NCBI RefSeq assembly: GCF_900142605.1
Contig: NZ_FRBL01000004.1
Coordinates: forward strand, 1 to 64,000
Direction of reading: 5' to 3'
Source: Chitinophaga jiangningensis
Lineage (GTDB): Bacteria; Bacteroidota; Bacteroidia; Chitinophagales; Chitinophagaceae
Length of the DNA stretch: 64,000 nt
Both the position numbers and the translations under genes were made by a program. The notes under the pieces are model-generated. The model was not told the origin of the DNA, searched no databases, and worked only from the letters and a program-made list of their open reading frames with translations. Shown here piece by piece: positions 17,502-26,800 of this stretch (position 1 is its first letter; each line of letters starts with the position of its first letter).

Positions 17502-18653
17502 TTGGAAACTACACTATCCGACATTCTGCAGGAAATCCGCTCTATATACTATTATGCGCCGTTGGCTATCAAAATAGCCATGATATTTATATTCTTAGCG
17601 GTGTCTGCCACGGTATTGGCCTACCTGGTCATGCTGAGAAGTCGTTACCGTAACTTCCGGCAGCGCCGGCGTTTGCAGAAAATGCTGCCCAAGATTGACG
17701 ACCTGCTGATCAACGAGATTATTACCAATCCGAATATACCACAGGATGTGGCGCCTTCGAAGGTGGCGCTGGACCTGGAGCCGTTTGATGCCCTGCCGCT
17801 GCACCGGCGCTGGGGCCGGCAAATGCTGACGGCACGCATTATCCATTACCGCAACAATGTGTCTGGCAGCGCCGGCGACCTGCTGCGCAACCTGTACCTG
17901 CAGCTGGACCTCGACAAAGACGCCATGCGTAAGTTGAAGTCGCGCCACTGGAACCGAAAAGTAGAAGCGCTCACCGAGTTCACACTCCTGGACATGCCGA
18001 TTTCCGATGTGACGATCCTCCCGCTGGCCAATAGCCGTAACCGTGAGTTAAGAGCAGCTGCCAGGCAGGCGTACATCAAGCTGAGTAAGAACGAACCGTT
18101 TAAGTTCTTCGACTCCGTTACCGATCCGCTCCTGCCCTGGGACCAGGTGGAGCTCTTTCGCATTATCACCACCACCACAGATATTGCCATTCCCAATTTC
18201 GCCCGATGGATCACCTACTCCTCCAATAAAAGTGTAGTGTCGTTCTGTATGAAGCTGGTGGTACATTATAACCAGATCGCCGCCGTGCCTGCCATCGTGA
18301 AGCTGCTGGAAAACAGGGACCACCTGCTGCGCGCCGATGCCATCGAGGCATTGGGCCGTTTGAAAATTGCGGAAGTGGAAGATAAGCTGGTACACCTGTA
18401 TACCAGCCAGCCGCTGTTTTGCCAGATCGCTATCCTGAAGGCGCTGGGGCGTATCAGAAGCGGACGGCATATCGACTTCCTGCGGAATGAATTCCTGCAT
18501 TCCACTGACTTTGACCTGCGCAAGGCTGCGGCCCGCGCCATCGTGAAAAATGAAGTCGTAGCCCGGGGCGTGATCGATGAGCTGCTGGCCACCACCAAAG
18601 GTGAAAACCTCCTCATCCTCAAACATTGCATGAACCCATTAATTAAATATTGA
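17502..18653 (+). CDS. Membrane-anchored HEAT-repeat protein
   Basis: 383 residues. One membrane segment near the N-terminus (about 20-45) is followed by a basic stretch (RSRYRNFRQRRRLQK) and a cytoplasmic alpha-helical region with HEAT-like repeats. Repeat cores such as LKSRHWNRKVEALTEFTLLD, NRELRAAARQAYIKL, LENRDHLLRADAIEALGRL and STDFDLRKAAARAIVK recur about every 30-35 residues. HEAT repeats bind proteins, so this looks like a scaffold linking the response regulator to the membrane synthases. The start is TTG at 17502; the next ATG would remove part of the membrane segment. Its TGA overlaps the ATG of the next gene (TGATG), so translation is coupled. No known functional name applies. Confidence 0.82.
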   Translation: METTLSDILQEIRSIYYYAPLAIKIAMIFIFLAVSATVLAYLVMLRSRYRNFRQRRRLQKMLPKIDDLLINEIITNPNIPQDVAPSKVALDLEPFDALPLHRRWGRQMLTARIIHYRNNVSGSAGDLLRNLYLQLDLDKDAMRKLKSRHWNRKVEALTEFTLLDMPISDVTILPLANSRNRELRAAARQAYIKLSKNEPFKFFDSVTDPLLPWDQVELFRIITTTTDIAIPNFARWITYSSNKSVVSFCMKLVVHYNQIAAVPAIVKLLENRDHLLRADAIEALGRLKIAEVEDKLVHLYTSQPLFCQIAILKALGRIRSGRHIDFLRNEFLHSTDFDLRKAAARAIVKNEVVARGVIDELLATTKGENLLILKHCMNPLIKY

Positions 18654-20092
18654 TGAGCAGTGTACAGGAAATATTAGCCGCATTTTACGACTCATCCATT
18701 TTTGTGTATGGGTTAACGTTAATCATTGTATATGGTTTGCTGGCATTACTGTCCATCATCGCTATCAGGCGTTACCTGAATGCCACCAAACCCAGTCAGC
18801 TGGAAAACCTGGTCAGCTCCCCGCTGGCGCCTGGCATATCCATCCTTGCGCCTGCTTACAATGAAGGACTTACCATCATTGCCAACGTACGCTCGCTGCT
18901 CACGCTCAACTACCCGAAATTCGAAATTGTGCTGATCAACGATGGCAGTACGGATGATAGTCTGGAACAGCTGATTCGGGAGTTTGACATGGTGGCGGTG
19001 GATTTCGCCTACAATGAAAAAATCAGGACCAAACCGGTAAAAAATATTTATAAGTCGCGCAACCTCGCCTATTCCAACCTGCTGGTAATCGACAAAGCCA
19101 ACGGAAAAAGTAAGGCAGATGCGGTAAATGCCGGCATTAACGCCGCAGCATTCGATTACTTTGTATGCACGGATGTGGACTGCGTGCTGCATAAAGACAC
19201 CCTGCTGGAGCTGATTAAACCGGTGATGCAGGATGGGGACAAGCGGGTGATTGCCATAGGAGCTACTTTGCGCATTGCCAATTCCAGTGAGTTTGATGAA
19301 GGAGTGATGACGCGCATGCGCCCACCTAAGGCCATGCTGCCGCGCTTCCAGGAGGTGGAATATATTCGCTCCTTTGTGCTGGGAAAGATGGGTTGGAGTG
19401 CGCTCAACTGCGTACCAAACGTTTCCGGTGGTCTGGGATTGTTTGACCGGGAAATAGTGATCAAGAGCGGCGGTTACGACCATAAATCTTTTGGAGAAGA
19501 TATGGAATTGTTGACGCGCATGTGTCGTTTTTGTGAGGATAACAAGATCAAATATGCCGTTCGTTACATCCCTAAAACCTTGTGCTGGACGGAGGGACCG
19601 GCTTCCCTGCAGGTTTTTGGGAGACAAAGAACCCGCTGGGCCAGGGGGCTGGCGCAACTCATGTTTGCCCACAGGGGCGTGTTCCTGAATCCCCGCTATG
19701 GGCGATTGGGACTGGTTGTATTTCCCTACAACTTCTTCTTTGAGTTGCTGGCGCCGCTCGTGGAGGCTTCCGGAGTGATCGTATACCTGTGGCTGGCGTT
19801 TACTGACAATGTAAACTGGCCGTATGCTATACTGCTGCTCATTTTCGTATATACGTATGCGATTATGATCACTACGTTGTCGATATTATGGGATCAGCTG
19901 AGCTTCCATTATTATAAATCATTTAAAGAAGTATTGTCCTTGTGCATCATGCCTTTTCTGGAATTTTTGCTGTACCACCCGCTGATCACCTTTTACTCGT
20001 TGAAAGGATATTTTTTCTTCCTGACGAACAGGCGGAGCAGCTGGGGGAATATGCAGCGACAGGGTTTCAAGAAAGCGAAGACAACCACTTAA
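18653..20092 (+). CDS. Family 2 glycosyltransferase, processive synthase type (first copy)
   Basis: 479 residues, an inner-membrane GT2 synthase related to poly-GlcNAc, hyaluronan and cellulose synthases. It has an N-terminal membrane segment (about 15-38), then a cytoplasmic GT-A domain with LINDGSTDDS, CTDVDC (DxD metal site), NVSGGLGLFDRE, GEDMELLTRMC (base region) and the processivity box GRQRTRWARG (QxxRW). Three to four C-terminal membrane segments follow. By family knowledge it polymerises a nucleotide-sugar and moves the chain across the membrane. ATG 18653 is preferred to TTG 18650. The second copy starts 15 bases downstream. Confidence 0.92.
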   Translation: MSSVQEILAAFYDSSIFVYGLTLIIVYGLLALLSIIAIRRYLNATKPSQLENLVSSPLAPGISILAPAYNEGLTIIANVRSLLTLNYPKFEIVLINDGSTDDSLEQLIREFDMVAVDFAYNEKIRTKPVKNIYKSRNLAYSNLLVIDKANGKSKADAVNAGINAAAFDYFVCTDVDCVLHKDTLLELIKPVMQDGDKRVIAIGATLRIANSSEFDEGVMTRMRPPKAMLPRFQEVEYIRSFVLGKMGWSALNCVPNVSGGLGLFDREIVIKSGGYDHKSFGEDMELLTRMCRFCEDNKIKYAVRYIPKTLCWTEGPASLQVFGRQRTRWARGLAQLMFAHRGVFLNPRYGRLGLVVFPYNFFFELLAPLVEASGVIVYLWLAFTDNVNWPYAILLLIFVYTYAIMITTLSILWDQLSFHYYKSFKEVLSLCIMPFLEFLLYHPLITFYSLKGYFFFLTNRRSSWGNMQRQGFKKAKTTT

Positions 20093-20107
20093 ACCAATTA
20101 TTGGTCC

Positions 20108-21592
20108 ATGATCGGTATTATATTTGAAAATTTTGTGTTCGTATATGGCCTTGCCATGTTGTTCATCTACGCCCTGCTGGCGTTGCTGAGCAACATTGGG
20201 GTGCGCCTGTTTAAAAAACGCAGTAAGTATACCGACTATTCCCTACTGCTGGATTCCCCGCTAACACCGGGCATTTCCGTGATCGCCCCTGCTTTTAATG
20301 AAGGGGTGACGATCATTTCCAATGTACGCTCGTTACTAACGCTGAACTATACACGATTTGAAGTAATCATCATCAACGATGGCAGCACGGACGACACCCT
20401 GCAAAAACTGATCGATGAGTTTGAGATGGTGGAAGTGGACTTCGCCTATAATGAGCGTATCATTACCCGCCCGGTGCGTAAGTTTTTTAAGTCCACCAAC
20501 AGTGCGTACGACAAGCTGCTGGTGATTGACAAGGTAAATGGTAAGAGCAAGGCGGATGCGTCCAATGCGGGCATCAATGCAGCGGCCTTTGACTACTTCC
20601 TCTGTACAGATGTGGATTGTATTCTCGAGAAGGATACCTTATCCCGCATGATACACCCGTTTCTCAACGAATTCCAGAATAAAACCAAAGAAGTAGGAGA
20701 ACCCTGCCCGGAATGCGGCTATGTACATATTGTGGAAGACAGCACCCGTGTAATTGCCTCCGGCGCTACCCTGCGTATTGCCAATTCCAGTGAAGTGGAC
20801 GAAGGGGTGATGGTAAGGGTAAGGCCTCCGTCCCGCTACCTGCCAAGGTTCCAGGAGATGGAGTATATACGCGCCTATGTGCTGGGGAAAATGGGCTGGA
20901 GCATGATCAATGCTGTGCCCAATGTTTCCGGAGGGTTGGGATTATTTGATAAAGAGATAGCAATCAAAGCCGGGGGGTATGACCATCAGTCATTTGCGGA
21001 GGACATGGACATCGTAACCCGTATGTGCGGTTATATGCTGGACAACAATCTGAAATATGCCATCCGGTATATTCCAACTACGCAATGCTGGACCGAAGGA
21101 CCACCGAATATGAAAGTATTCAGCAGGCAACGGACCCGCTGGGGACGCGGGCTGGCGGAGATCATCACCATTCACAGGCACCTGCTGTTTAATCCCCGCT
21201 ATAAGCAACTGGGGTTGGTAGTATTGCCTTATAACCTGTTGTTCGAATTCCTGGCGCCTATCATTGAAGCGCTGGGACTGGTATCTATTATTTGGCTGGC
21301 CTTAACAGGGCAGATTAACTGGCCTTATGCACGGATACTGTTATTATTCGTATACCTGTATTCCGTGATGATTACCACACTCGCTTTGTGCTGGGATCAG
21401 ATTACGTATCCGTATTACAAAACTACCAGGGAGGTGTTCGGCCTAACGCTGATGGCGTTCCTGGAACCTTTTATATATCATCCGTTGATTGTTTTTTATG
21501 CCCTTCGCGGATACTGGTTCTTCCTCATCGGGAAGAAAACCAGCTGGGGAAATATGCAACGACAAGGCTTTGCGCCTAAAAAACCAAATTAA
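20108..21592 (+). CDS. Family 2 glycosyltransferase, processive synthase type (second copy)
   Basis: 494 residues, a clear paralogue of the preceding synthase with the same order: N-terminal membrane segment, INDGSTDDTL, CTDVDC, NVSGGLGLFDKE, AEDMDIVTRMC, SRQRTRWGRG and C-terminal membrane segments. Unlike its neighbour it carries an extra segment of about 20 residues after the DxD region (near 196-210) containing CPECGY, a two-cysteine knuckle that might bind metal with another site or form a dimer contact. Two complete synthases suggest a heteropolymer, or a pair working as a complex. It ends 4 bases before the TPR/barrel gene. Confidence 0.92.
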   Translation: MIGIIFENFVFVYGLAMLFIYALLALLSNIGVRLFKKRSKYTDYSLLLDSPLTPGISVIAPAFNEGVTIISNVRSLLTLNYTRFEVIIINDGSTDDTLQKLIDEFEMVEVDFAYNERIITRPVRKFFKSTNSAYDKLLVIDKVNGKSKADASNAGINAAAFDYFLCTDVDCILEKDTLSRMIHPFLNEFQNKTKEVGEPCPECGYVHIVEDSTRVIASGATLRIANSSEVDEGVMVRVRPPSRYLPRFQEMEYIRAYVLGKMGWSMINAVPNVSGGLGLFDKEIAIKAGGYDHQSFAEDMDIVTRMCGYMLDNNLKYAIRYIPTTQCWTEGPPNMKVFSRQRTRWGRGLAEIITIHRHLLFNPRYKQLGLVVLPYNLLFEFLAPIIEALGLVSIIWLALTGQINWPYARILLLFVYLYSVMITTLALCWDQITYPYYKTTREVFGLTLMAFLEPFIYHPLIVFYALRGYWFFLIGKKTSWGNMQRQGFAPKKPN

Positions 21593-21596
21593 ATTA

Positions 21597-24485
21597 ATGC
21601 ATGTGAAGGTAATGCCATACAAATTTATCATTCCGTTGATGTTGGTGTGCTTCGCCATGGAGGCGCAGGGGCAGATTATTAATCTCAGGAAGAAGAAAAA
21701 TAAATCCGAAGAATACTACAACCAGGCGGTAGCCGAAACAAAGCAGCAACACTACGCCAAAGCCATCGAGTTATCGAAGAAGGCGCTGGCGGCGGAGCCA
21801 GACTTTATCGACCAGGAGCTGCTGCTGGCACGATTGTACATGCTTACGAAGCAGTATGATCTCTCCCGAAAATATATCAAGCAGGTACTCGATAAAAATC
21901 CAAAATATAAGGATGCCTACTACTACGGCATCAATGTGGAAATGACTACCGGCAGGTATCCTGAAGCCGAGTGCTATGTAGATGAGGCCCTGCTGAACTT
22001 CCCGGGCAACAAGGAATTCAAGATCCGGAAAATCAATATCCTGGATGCACAGGGCAAGCTTCGCCGTGCAGATGGCTATGCAGAAGAGCTGATGGATAAT
22101 TTCCCGGAAGATACCATCGTGCGCCGCGCTTATATTGATCACTACCTGGAAGCAGGCTATTATCATCAAAAGAACGGCAACTTTACGCTGGCCCGCACCA
22201 ATTTCGATAAAGTGCTGGCAGTGGACCCCAATAACAAAGATGCCCGCGAGGCCACGCTGGGCGCAGAACTCAACGGTGGCAACCGAACGGAAGCCCTAAG
22301 TATTATCGACCGGGAACTGGCGAAGCAACCTGGTAACTATGATTTGTTAATGAAGAAACTGGGGCTGCTGCAGGATATGCATCAGTACGCAGAAGCACTC
22401 AGCGTGCTGCAACAGATCTACCGTAAATATCCAAACGATGCCAAGGCACGAAGTATAGAAAGCACGCTACGTATGGAAGCAGCGGCTTATTATACCAATA
22501 CGGACCCTTACATGCTATATCTTTCTGTACTGGAAAAAAATCCGGGCAACAGGGAAGCACTGGATAAAGTAATTGGCTACGCCATGACGAGAGGCGCCTA
22601 TATAGAAGCGCTCACCTGGATCAACCGGGGCTTGCGTGCCAACCCGAATGATAGTCGCCTCTTAGGGCTAAAACTGGACATTCTGGAAAGCGACCAAAAA
22701 TACAGCGCTGCTGCCGCCATTGCTGAAATACTTTACCAGCGCACCCCTACGGCCGACCTGAAAGAGCGGTTAACAGATTTACAGTTGCGTGCCGGCAGGG
22801 AGTATTTAAAGGAAGAGCAGTATGACCTGGCAATGGCAGCATTTCAGTCGGGCTTAAAAATAGCTCCAAATGATACAAACTTATTATCGTTGGTAACCAA
22901 CACTTACCTGCTGATGAAGGATAATAAAGGGGCTTTGAAATCGATCGACAATGCCCTCTCCTATTATCCGGACAACGAAAAGTTCCTGGTACGAAAAGCC
23001 AGTGTGCTGGAGGCTTCCGGGAAGTATGAGGAAGCAGCGCAGTTGCTGGGCAGGTTGAGTGCCAGTCATCCTGGTGATGAAGGATTTAAAAATACCCTGG
23101 TGGATTTACGACTCAGCATGGGGCGTAATCTGATGCGTGCAGAAGAATATGAGGCTGCCAAGCAGCAGTTTGCAGCGGTGCTGGAAGCGCAACCGGATAA
23201 CCGGGATGCGCTGGATTATATGATTAATATGCAGAGTGCTACCGGTAAGGCGGATAGCGCCATCTATTATGCCAATAACGCGCTGGTGTATTATCCCAAC
23301 GATAAAGACATTTTGCTAAAGAAAGCAGGTGCATTGCAGCAGCTTGGCCAAAACAGAGAAGCAGCGGCTATTGCAGCCGATCTGATGGCACGGTATCCAT
23401 ATACCTCCAAATACCGGGACGCCTATACAACTTCCTTGCTGGCGGCTGCCAGTGATTACCAGAAAGCACAGCAGGCGGATAGTGCGCTGTATATGTTTCA
23501 ACAGGTGCTGGCATTGAATCCGAAAGATTCGCTGGCTTTGCAAAGCAGTATTAACCTGCTGAATGCACAGCAGCGGTACGACAGTGCGCTGGCATATGTT
23601 AATGAAGGATTGCGCTATTATCCTGAAAATGAAGGGCTGCTGCTGAAGCGGGCGGTAACGCTGGAAAATAAAAAAGACTTCACCGGTGCAGCGCTGGCAG
23701 CGGACACACTGGCACGCAAATACCCTACCGCTGCCAATAAAGATTATTACGACCTGCTGTACAGCAAAACGCTGCGGAATCAGTTTGCACTGTATTACCT
23801 GAACAGCAGCTACGACTATACGTCCAATAAATACAACATTGCAACGGTGGAGTACCGGCGGTTTATGAAGCGCGGCGGATCGTATGCATTCCGGCTGGAT
23901 TATGCCGGCCGCAAGGATGGTAATGGGTTGCAGGGAGAGGCGGAAATGTACTACGTACATAATCCAAAAATGTACAGCTATGGATTGCTGACTTATTCGA
24001 ATAAGGTAGTGTTTCCGCAATTGCGTGCTTCCTATTCGTTGTTCAAAACCTTTGGTAAGGAAATCGAGGGAGAGCTGGGTGTGCGTTATTTAAATCTGGA
24101 CAGCATTACCAGTATTTCCGGTGTGGTGAGTATTGCAAAGCCATTTGGTGATTTCTGGGTGAATTTGAGAGCTTATGTGATCAGTGAGGAGTCGGACCTA
24201 TACACTTCCTTCAACCTTACTACGCGGTATTATACCGATGCAAAGCGACAGGATTTTGTGTCTGTGATTGCCGGCCTGGGTACTTCTCCGGATGACCGCA
24301 GCCGTTTGATCAATTTACCGCAGCTCTCGGGTTTGCTCACGCACAGTGTGGCTGCCGGTTACCAGAAGGTGATCAAATACAGGACTACCCTGGGTTTATA
24401 TGGCACCTGGATTAATTCAAAAGTGGCGGATAACCAATACAACAACCAGTACGATATTTACCTGCTGTTTATGCGTAAATTCTAA
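21597..24485 (+). CDS. TPR-rich exporter with C-terminal YaiO-like outer membrane beta-barrel
   Basis: 962 residues from ATG 21597. A signal peptide ends near residue 26 (AMEAQGQ). It is followed by a long superhelix of tetratricopeptide repeats (at least a dozen units such as YNQAVAETKQQHYAKAIELS and YDLAMAAFQSGLKIAPNDTN). The last 210 or so residues form an outer-membrane barrel of the YaiO type, ending with the aromatic RKF terminus. The plan of periplasmic TPRs plus an outer-membrane barrel is that of PgaA, BcsC and AlgK/AlgE exporters, so it probably carries the polymer made by the two synthases across the outer membrane. The frame is open from 21489, but that part overlaps the synthase gene and lacks a signal sequence. 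Confidence 0.87.
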   Translation: MHVKVMPYKFIIPLMLVCFAMEAQGQIINLRKKKNKSEEYYNQAVAETKQQHYAKAIELSKKALAAEPDFIDQELLLARLYMLTKQYDLSRKYIKQVLDKNPKYKDAYYYGINVEMTTGRYPEAECYVDEALLNFPGNKEFKIRKINILDAQGKLRRADGYAEELMDNFPEDTIVRRAYIDHYLEAGYYHQKNGNFTLARTNFDKVLAVDPNNKDAREATLGAELNGGNRTEALSIIDRELAKQPGNYDLLMKKLGLLQDMHQYAEALSVLQQIYRKYPNDAKARSIESTLRMEAAAYYTNTDPYMLYLSVLEKNPGNREALDKVIGYAMTRGAYIEALTWINRGLRANPNDSRLLGLKLDILESDQKYSAAAAIAEILYQRTPTADLKERLTDLQLRAGREYLKEEQYDLAMAAFQSGLKIAPNDTNLLSLVTNTYLLMKDNKGALKSIDNALSYYPDNEKFLVRKASVLEASGKYEEAAQLLGRLSASHPGDEGFKNTLVDLRLSMGRNLMRAEEYEAAKQQFAAVLEAQPDNRDALDYMINMQSATGKADSAIYYANNALVYYPNDKDILLKKAGALQQLGQNREAAAIAADLMARYPYTSKYRDAYTTSLLAAASDYQKAQQADSALYMFQQVLALNPKDSLALQSSINLLNAQQRYDSALAYVNEGLRYYPENEGLLLKRAVTLENKKDFTGAALAADTLARKYPTAANKDYYDLLYSKTLRNQFALYYLNSSYDYTSNKYNIATVEYRRFMKRGGSYAFRLDYAGRKDGNGLQGEAEMYYVHNPKMYSYGLLTYSNKVVFPQLRASYSLFKTFGKEIEGELGVRYLNLDSITSISGVVSIAKPFGDFWVNLRAYVISEESDLYTSFNLTTRYYTDAKRQDFVSVIAGLGTSPDDRSRLINLPQLSGLLTHSVAAGYQKVIKYRTTLGLYGTWINSKVADNQYNNQYDIYLLFMRKF

Positions 24486-24488
24486 CTG

Positions 24489-26738
24489 ATGTATACAATG
24501 AGCAGTCTATTCCTTTCAGTGATGATGATGGTGAGTGCCGGTTGCAGCAGCAACAGCGGCGATGTTCCGCTGGTGACTGCGGGCAAAAGTGCGTATACGA
24601 TTGTTACACCTGTGAGTCCCAGCAAGGCGGAAAGCAAGGCCGCGGGGATTGTTCAGGAATACATCCTGCAGGTATCCGGGGCGAAGCTGCCGATTATGCA
24701 GGAGAGCAATTTTGATGGCAGGCAGGCCATTTATGTGGGCAACACAAAACATACCAGTGGTCCGGTCAGCATCAAAGATGACGGGTATTATACCGGGGTA
24801 GCGGAGCAGTCGCTTTACATCCGCGGTGGTAGTGGTAAAGGCGTGATATACGGCGCCTACCATTTTGCGGAAGCGTATATGCATTGCCGTAAGCTGCCGG
24901 GTGTACAGCCCGTTGTTCCAGCAAGCAGGGATATAAAGGTCCCTGCCGGCATGAAGGATCTCAGTGAGCCGGATTTTATTTATAGAGAGAGTTATTATCC
25001 CGCGTCGGCGGACCCGCTGTACCTGGAATGGCATGGATTGCAGCGCTTCGAGGATCTGTGGGGCCTTTGGGGGCATTCTTATTTCAAAATTCTTCCACCT
25101 AAATCATACTTTGCTACACATCCGGAGTACTATTCCATGGTGAATGGGAAGCGGCAACCTTTGCAGTTATGTTTGAGCAATGAGGAAGTATTTAAGCTTA
25201 CCGTAGCCTTTTTTAAGCAGGCCATTGCGGATAATCCGGATGCTATCTACTGGTCCATATCCCCTGAAGATGGCCCTGGTGGCTGCACCTGCGATCAGTG
25301 TAAGAAAGCAGATGCGGAGGAAGGGAGTCAGTCCGGCTCGCTGATCAGGTTTGTGAACCGGGTGGCGGCAGTCTTTCCGGCGCAGCGTTTTACAACGCTG
25401 GCGTATGGCTATACGAGCAAGGCGCCGGGTAAAACCAGGCCGGCGGACAATGTTTATGTATTGCTGAGTACCATTGATGCCTACCGGCAAACACCTTTGC
25501 AGGAGGCACCGTCCGCAGCCGGGTTTAGGAAAAACCTGGAAACCTGGGAAAAAACGGGGGGGCACTTATTCATCTGGGATTACACGACGCAGTTTACCAA
25601 TTACCTCTGTCCTTTTCCGGACTACAATAACCTGGCTGCAAACCTGCAGTATTTTGCCGCGCATGGTGTGAGAGGAGTGTTTAGTCAGGGTAGCGGGGAT
25701 ACTTATGGTGATATGGCGGAATACAACAGCTATTTGCAGGCGGCGCTGCTGTGGAATACCAAGGCGGATGCTGCAGCGGTGAGTGCCGACTTTATGAAAA
25801 GCTATTATAAGGCAGCGGGCGGCCCTATGCAGCAATATGTGCAGGCATTAACAGCTGCGGTGAAATCGACCAACGCCGTGCTGGATATCTACGGCAGTCC
25901 GATTTACAGCGGGAGGGATTACCTCTCCCCTGCCAACCTGGATAAGTACTCCAACATACTGGATCAGGCGGAAGCGGCGGCGGAGAAGGATACCGCGGCG
26001 CTGCAGCGGGTGTACCGGGCGCGCTTACCGCTGGAGTATACCGTATTGCAGCAATCGCGGGTATACGGCACTGAAAAATTTGGCTACCTCGTGCCGGGTA
26101 ACGGTAATGCCTATACGGTAAATCCTAAATGGCCGGCGAGGGTACAGCGGTTTACCGCGCAGGCAAAAGCGGCAGGCGTGACCGAGCTGTCGGAAGGCGG
26201 GTTATCACCAGAGGCGTACCAGCAGCAATGGCAGTTGCTACTACAGCGGCCCTGGGTGGGTGGACTGGCTTTCAGGGCACCGGTGACGCTGGTAAACCCT
26301 TATACGCCGGAATATAGTCCTATGAAGGAAAAAACCCTGACGGACGGGCTCACTGGTGATAAAGATTTCAGCTACAACTGGCTGTTTACGTATGGCAAGG
26401 ATATGATTGCCACCGTTGATTTAGGGGGAAGCAAAGCTGTGAGCAGCGTGCAGTTAAATTTCCTTCAGGATGCGCGTCATAATATCTTCCTGCCAGTAAA
26501 AATAATAATTGAAATTTCGGGAGATGGTAAGGCCTATACGAAAATAGGCGAGCAGGCGGGCGGACTTCCTAAGGAAGAGGATTACGCGGTGGCGATTCAG
26601 CATTACCAGTTTAAAAATAATAGGAAGCCTGCCCGGTATATCAGGGTCACCGCTACCTGTGCGGCCAGCATGCCGGAATGGCGGGCGATTCCGAATAAAT
26701 TGCCGGCGGTTTGCTGTGATGAGGTGGTGGTGCTGTAG
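24489..26738 (+). CDS. DUF4838 glycoside-hydrolase-like lipoprotein with discoidin-like C-terminus
   Basis: 749 residues. Lipoprotein signal with Cys19 (MMVSAGC). Residues about 35-150 resemble the alpha-glucuronidase (GH67) N-terminal fold. About 160-420 match DUF4838, with EWHGLQRFEDLWGLWGHSYF, HPEYYSMVNGKR, the SPEDGPGGCTCDQCKKAD segment and LFIWDYTTQF. Residues about 600-749 look like an F5/8 type C carbohydrate-binding domain. It starts 3 bases after the exporter gene, so it belongs to the same operon. Synthase-dependent polysaccharide systems usually carry one hydrolase or lyase (BcsZ, PgaB, PelA, AlgL), and this protein may fill that place. Catalytic residues cannot be assigned with certainty. 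Confidence 0.82.
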   Translation: MYTMSSLFLSVMMMVSAGCSSNSGDVPLVTAGKSAYTIVTPVSPSKAESKAAGIVQEYILQVSGAKLPIMQESNFDGRQAIYVGNTKHTSGPVSIKDDGYYTGVAEQSLYIRGGSGKGVIYGAYHFAEAYMHCRKLPGVQPVVPASRDIKVPAGMKDLSEPDFIYRESYYPASADPLYLEWHGLQRFEDLWGLWGHSYFKILPPKSYFATHPEYYSMVNGKRQPLQLCLSNEEVFKLTVAFFKQAIADNPDAIYWSISPEDGPGGCTCDQCKKADAEEGSQSGSLIRFVNRVAAVFPAQRFTTLAYGYTSKAPGKTRPADNVYVLLSTIDAYRQTPLQEAPSAAGFRKNLETWEKTGGHLFIWDYTTQFTNYLCPFPDYNNLAANLQYFAAHGVRGVFSQGSGDTYGDMAEYNSYLQAALLWNTKADAAAVSADFMKSYYKAAGGPMQQYVQALTAAVKSTNAVLDIYGSPIYSGRDYLSPANLDKYSNILDQAEAAAEKDTAALQRVYRARLPLEYTVLQQSRVYGTEKFGYLVPGNGNAYTVNPKWPARVQRFTAQAKAAGVTELSEGGLSPEAYQQQWQLLLQRPWVGGLAFRAPVTLVNPYTPEYSPMKEKTLTDGLTGDKDFSYNWLFTYGKDMIATVDLGGSKAVSSVQLNFLQDARHNIFLPVKIIIEISGDGKAYTKIGEQAGGLPKEEDYAVAIQHYQFKNNRKPARYIRVTATCAASMPEWRAIPNKLPAVCCDEVVVL

Positions 26739-26800
26739 TGGTATGTGGCGGTTTGGCGATATGGGAGCCGGGTGGTGATTCATTGCGAAATCTTCGATTT

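Noticed and set aside
18746..19672. A 308-residue minus-strand open frame inside the first GT2 gene
   Set aside because: It lies antisense to clear glycosyltransferase motifs; composition and lack of any start context mark it as a shadow.
21489..21596. Longer N-terminus for the TPR/barrel protein
   Set aside because: It overlaps the preceding synthase gene by about 100 bases and would hide the signal peptide that begins at ATG 21597.
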